16,247 nucleotides of DNA from positions 1-16,247 of the forward strand of contig JAGYOI010000009.1 of assembly GCA_018399395.1 (NCBI GenBank), in the 5' to 3' direction. Positions within the stretch are counted from its first letter, which is position 1. Each line of letters starts with the position of its first letter. Under the pieces are notes generated by a model. That model saw nothing but the letters and a program-made list of their open reading frames with translations, was not told where the DNA came from and did not search any database. Shown piece after piece: positions 15,588-16,247 of this stretch. The DNA comes from Prolixibacteraceae bacterium (lineage in GTDB: Bacteria; Bacteroidota; Bacteroidia; Bacteroidales; Prolixibacteraceae). The translations under genes and the position numbers were made by a program.

Positions 15588-16247
15588 TTATACAACAACA
15601 CCAAAAAGATCAAACATATCAGATCCGGTTATTTTAACCCTATAAAAATGACCAATTTCAAGGCCATCATCTTTTACCAGCACTTCACCATCAACCTCAG
15701 GTGAATCATACTCAGTACGCCCCACATAATAATCACCCTCCAACCTGTCGATTAAAACCTTAAGCACTGAACCAACTTTCTGAGCCGCAATATCTTCTGA
15801 TATTGCCTGCTGAATATTCATCAGCTCTTCGGCACGTTCTTCCTTAATTTCCTGTGGAATAATGTCATCATTTTTAAAACCGGGTGTGTCATCTTCATGC
15901 GAATAAGGAAAAACCCCCAGGCGATCAAATTTTTCTTCTTTAACGAAATTAAGCAACTTACTAAAATCTTCTTCAGTTTCGCCGGGATGACCAACCATAA
16001 AGGTTGTCCGCAAAGCGATCCCGGGCACACGCTCACGTATTTCGCGAACCAAAGCACGGGTTTCATCTTCGGTAATGTTTCGCCGCATACTTTTTAAAAC
16101 CGGCGTTGAAATATGCTGTAACGGGATATCGAGATACTTACAAACTTTTGGGTTTTGTGCAATTTCATCAAGCAATCCAAGCGGAAAACCTGCCGGGTAA
16201 GCATAGTGGAGCCGGATCCATTCAATACCATCAATTTTTGACAGCTC
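15588..16247 (-). CDS. rimO: Ribosomal protein S12 methylthiotransferase RimO (C-terminal part, cut by window edge)
   Basis: Radical SAM enzyme that adds a methylthio group to an aspartate of ribosomal protein S12. The reading frame is open to the right edge (first full codon GAG at 16247-16245), so the gene continues outside and its N-terminal UPF0004 domain and Cx3Cx2C cluster are not seen. Visible parts are the end of the radical SAM domain (EWIRLHYAYPAGFPLGLLDE, CKYLDIPLQHIS, LKSMRRN, LRTTFMVGHPGETEEDF, RLGVFPYSHEDDTP) and the C-terminal TRAM domain from about 15790 down to the stop (VGSVLKVLIDRLEGDYYVGR, SPEVDGEVLV, FYRVKITGSDMFDLFG). The HYAYPAGFP stretch and the DLFG ending fit RimO better than MiaB. 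A TTG at 16175-16173 is not the start, since conserved sequence precedes it. Confidence 0.94.
   Translation of the reverse strand, partial: ELSKIDGIEWIRLHYAYPAGFPLGLLDEIAQNPKVCKYLDIPLQHISTPVLKSMRRNITEDETRALVREIRERVPGIALRTTFMVGHPGETEEDFSKLLNFVKEEKFDRLGVFPYSHEDDTPGFKNDDIIPQEIKEERAEELMNIQQAISEDIAAQKVGSVLKVLIDRLEGDYYVGRTEYDSPEVDGEVLVKDDGLEIGHFYRVKITGSDMFDLFGVVV

Noticed and set aside
15588..16175. Complete 195-residue radical SAM/TRAM protein starting at a TTG at 16175
   Set aside because: The frame stays open to the window edge, and the preceding residues (ELSKIDGIEWIRLHYAYPAG) are conserved RimO sequence, so this is the 3' part of a longer gene.

Overview
The window is a piece of a Bacteroidota chromosome, with base composition around 40% GC by eye. 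Four things point to this phylum. The division and cell wall genes run mraZ-rsmH-ftsL-ftsI-murE-mraY-murD-ftsW-murG-murC, with no murF between murE and mraY. FtsI is a long PBP ending in a PASTA domain, and MraY carries a long extra loop. Glycine-lipid type acyltransferases (GlsA/GlsB-like) lie next door. Several starts are preceded by TAnnTTTG boxes, the -7 element of Bacteroidota promoters, rather than by strong Shine-Dalgarno sequences. A Bacteroidales/Marinilabiliales-like host is my guess; the genus cannot be read from the sequence.

Left part (1-10823, all minus strand): the start of the dcw cluster, read from right to left. mraZ (regulator) comes first, then rsmH (16S rRNA methyltransferase), ftsL, ftsI (septal transpeptidase), murE, mraY, murD, ftsW, murG and the first 160 codons of murC, which leaves the window at base 1. 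Gaps are 2-37 bp or short overlaps, so this looks like one operon. The exception is a 79-bp gap between mraZ and rsmH, which holds two back-to-back hairpins inside a degenerate 7-8 bp repeat array. Together these genes make UDP-MurNAc-pentapeptide, lipid I and lipid II and assemble septal peptidoglycan.

Divergent control region (10824-11081, 258 bp): the mraZ promoter sits inside a phased array of TGGAA boxes that looks like a MraZ operator. Further out are a 23-bp near-perfect palindrome and a probable promoter for the rightward genes.

Middle (11082-12937, plus strand): a PlsC-type acyltransferase and a GNAT-type N-acyltransferase, most likely GlsA and GlsB, which make N-acyl glycine (glycine lipids) of the envelope.

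Right part (12945-16247, minus strand): rimO (3' part only, entering from the right edge), a secreted SPOR-domain protein and a long PurF-like glutamine amidotransferase/phosphoribosyltransferase. The last converges on glsB with only 7 bp between the stop codons. No stretch longer than 300 bases lacks a gene. I see no tRNA, rRNA, insertion sequence, CRISPR array or prophage. The window is mostly conserved core genome; the least ordinary items are the MraZ operator/promoter, the hairpin-repeat element between mraZ and rsmH, and the non-canonical PurF paralogue.
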